Part shown: piece after piece, positions 62,710-64,000 of the stretch
Layout: every line of letters starts with the position of its first letter
Position numbering within the stretch: position 1 is the first letter of the stretch
From: CBDCWO01 sp965223405
GTDB lineage: Bacteria > Bacteroidota > Bacteroidia > Chitinophagales > Saprospiraceae
DNA length: 64,000 bases
Assembly (NCBI GenBank): GCA_965223405.1
Contig: CBDCWO010000006.1
Span: forward strand, 5,704,001 to 5,768,000
Direction of reading: 5' to 3'
Translations under genes and position numbers: made by a program
The notes under the pieces: generated by a model
The model's input: the letters and a program-made list of their open reading frames with translations, nothing else
Told to the model about the DNA's origin: nothing
The model's database searches: none

Positions 62710-64000
62710 CTAATCCTGGACACTTAGTAATGAAGTGTGGTCATATGATCTGAAATCGACTGCACTTACACTGGATACTCCTTGTTCCTCCATGTAGACT
62801 CCATAGATTACATCCATAGCAGCCATGGTCAACTTATTATGAGTAACAATAATAAACTGAGAATCTTTACTGAACGTTTGGATTATCTTGTTGAATTTCT
62901 CTACATTGGCATCATCCAAGGGAGCATCGACTTCGTCAAAAATACAGAATGGAGCCGGTTTGAGCAGGTACATTGCAAACAAAAGGGCAATAGCGGTTAG
63001 CGTTTTTTCACCGCCAGATAATTGATTGAGAATAAGGGGCCGTTTTCCTTTGGGCTTGGCTATAATTTCAATGCTGCTTTCCAAAGGCTTATCCGGTTCC
63101 AGGAGAACTAAGTCACAATCATCATCCTGAGAAAACAACGATCTAAATACTTGCACAAAGTTCTCTCTTACTGAAGAAAACGCATCTAGGAAATGGTTTG
63201 TGGCAGTACGTTCTATTTCGTCAATGGTTGCTAGCAGACTTTCTTTGGCATGTAATATGTCATTGCGCTGACCTAAAATATAATCATACCGTTCTTTCAT
63301 TTCATTGAACGCATCAACAGCCAGAGGGTTAATCTCACCAAATGATTCGAGCCTTGATTTTATCTTACCTACTTTCAGCTCAAGTTCTTCCAGATTCATT
63401 TCTACTTGAATTTCTTCGAGAAGAGGTCCTATTGAATCTTCAGCAAAGTTAAATTCTATCTTGATGCGTTCATATAAACTGGCAAGTTGGTATCTGATAT
63501 CAGTTCTCTTTTCCTTGATTTCATTCAATAACAGATTGCAATTTTGTACAATTTTGTTTCGTTGTCTTAGATCCTCCTCGAGTTCATGGATTCGGCCACG
63601 GAGGATGAAGTAACCTTCTTCAACTTCAGATAAATTTCCTTCTTTATCTTTCTTTGCGGCATAGGTTTCTAAAAGCTTTTCTTCAATCTGCTCGATATCC
63701 TTTTTTAAGTTTAAAATCTGATTTGACTCGGAAGTTAGTTGTTTTTGCTTAAGATGGAAATCCGTTAAAATTTCATCTCTCTGTTTTTGGGCAAAATTAA
63801 TTTGGTTCTGATAATGTTTTACTTTATTTTCTTGTTGAATGTATTCAATCTTTTTTTCATTGTAGGAATGATTTTCCTTTTCAAAGGAAGTAAGGAGCTC
63901 TTCATAATTTGAGCTTTCCTCTTTAAGTTTGAGATTGGATACTTCCTGGGCTGTCTGCAATTTTTCCAATTCCTGTTTGAATTCCAGAGCCTCTGCTGAT
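62710..64000 (-). CDS. smc: SMC chromosome-segregation ATPase, C-terminal part (runs off window)
   Basis: The frame is open from the right edge (64000) to a stop at 62710; about 429 C-terminal residues are visible. A coiled-coil arm is followed by the C-terminal ATPase lobe with LNQLSGGEKTLTAIALLFAM (ABC signature), FCIFDEVDAPLDDANVEKF (Walker B/D-loop) and IIVTHNKLTMAAMD. SMC organises and separates chromosomes with ScpAB. An internal TTG at 63969 is not a real start. Confidence 0.93.
   Translation of the reverse strand, partial: SAEALEFKQELEKLQTAQEVSNLKLKEESSNYEELLTSFEKENHSYNEKKIEYIQQENKVKHYQNQINFAQKQRDEILTDFHLKQKQLTSESNQILNLKKDIEQIEEKLLETYAAKKDKEGNLSEVEEGYFILRGRIHELEEDLRQRNKIVQNCNLLLNEIKEKRTDIRYQLASLYERIKIEFNFAEDSIGPLLEEIQVEMNLEELELKVGKIKSRLESFGEINPLAVDAFNEMKERYDYILGQRNDILHAKESLLATIDEIERTATNHFLDAFSSVRENFVQVFRSLFSQDDDCDLVLLEPDKPLESSIEIIAKPKGKRPLILNQLSGGEKTLTAIALLFAMYLLKPAPFCIFDEVDAPLDDANVEKFNKIIQTFSKDSQFIIVTHNKLTMAAMDVIYGVYMEEQGVSSVSAVDFRSYDHTSLLSVQD

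Noticed and set aside
1..64000. CRISPR array, rRNA, tRNA, riboswitch, prophage or toxin-antitoxin locus
   Set aside because: No spaced short direct repeats, no tRNA-like cloverleaf or TTCGA arm in context, no phage structural genes and no recognisable toxin-antitoxin pair were seen on reading both strands.

Overview
The window reads as a chromosomal segment of a Bacteroidota bacterium, most likely in or near the Saprospiria. The evidence is a type IX secretion (T9SS) sorting domain, a PorP/SprF-like gene beside an OmpA protein and a giant CHU_C-type adhesin, a bacillithiol gene (bshC), GLPGLI- and DUF4097-like envelope proteins, AT-rich DNA, and promoter-like TAnnTTTG elements. The class-level placement is an inference. 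No rRNA, tRNA, CRISPR array or prophage was seen.

Layout. 0-4.5 kb: a cut-off thioredoxin-like protein, a small membrane protein, an ECF sigma factor with a probable partner, an MFS transporter and a DUF4097-like protein. 4.5-4.9 kb: two miniature inverted-repeat elements. 4.9-9.8 kb: sulfatase and PHP-domain lipoproteins, an NdpA-like nucleoid protein and a carboxypeptidase-regulatory-domain protein. 9.8-13.6 kb: a small basic protein, a cytochrome c lipoprotein, a GT-C glycosyltransferase and a TauE/SafE permease. 13.6-17.1 kb: an accessory patch in which an AraC regulator and an exported DJ-1/TPR protein lie between gene remnants and are bracketed by an inverted 34-bp repeat. 17.1-26.6 kb: TM2, Lrp, MarC, an LVIVD-repeat T9SS cargo, a DUF3524 (queuosine mannosyltransferase-like) protein, a SUMF1-like protein, a second copy of the 276-bp element and an orphan response regulator.

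26.6-42 kb is core metabolism and information processing: a 3'-5' exonuclease, a PlsB-like acyltransferase, EngB, BshC, AccD, DapB, YebC, DnaG, class II aldolase, thioredoxin reductase, a membrane subtilase, shikimate kinase, YajC and YbbR. 43-50.4 kb holds a T9SS/gliding-type triad: PorP/SprF-like, then a PorE-like OmpA protein, then a 1313-residue adhesin. 50.5-64 kb: NAD(P)HX repair plus a sirtuin, class I ribonucleotide reductase (nrdB-nrdA), CorA, a LolC-like permease with a HExxH membrane protein, TyrRS, a DUF3179 lipoprotein and the C-terminal part of SMC.

The points most worth follow-up are two candidate small RNAs (about 34.9-35.0 kb minus strand; about 61.4-61.5 kb plus strand), the recently mobile 276-bp element (two copies about 97% identical), the repeat-bracketed araC/DJ-1 cassette, a TyrRS with an altered HIGH motif, a sirtuin lacking most zinc-site cysteines, and the putative membrane zincin. 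No wholly new multi-gene defence or biosynthetic system is evident.
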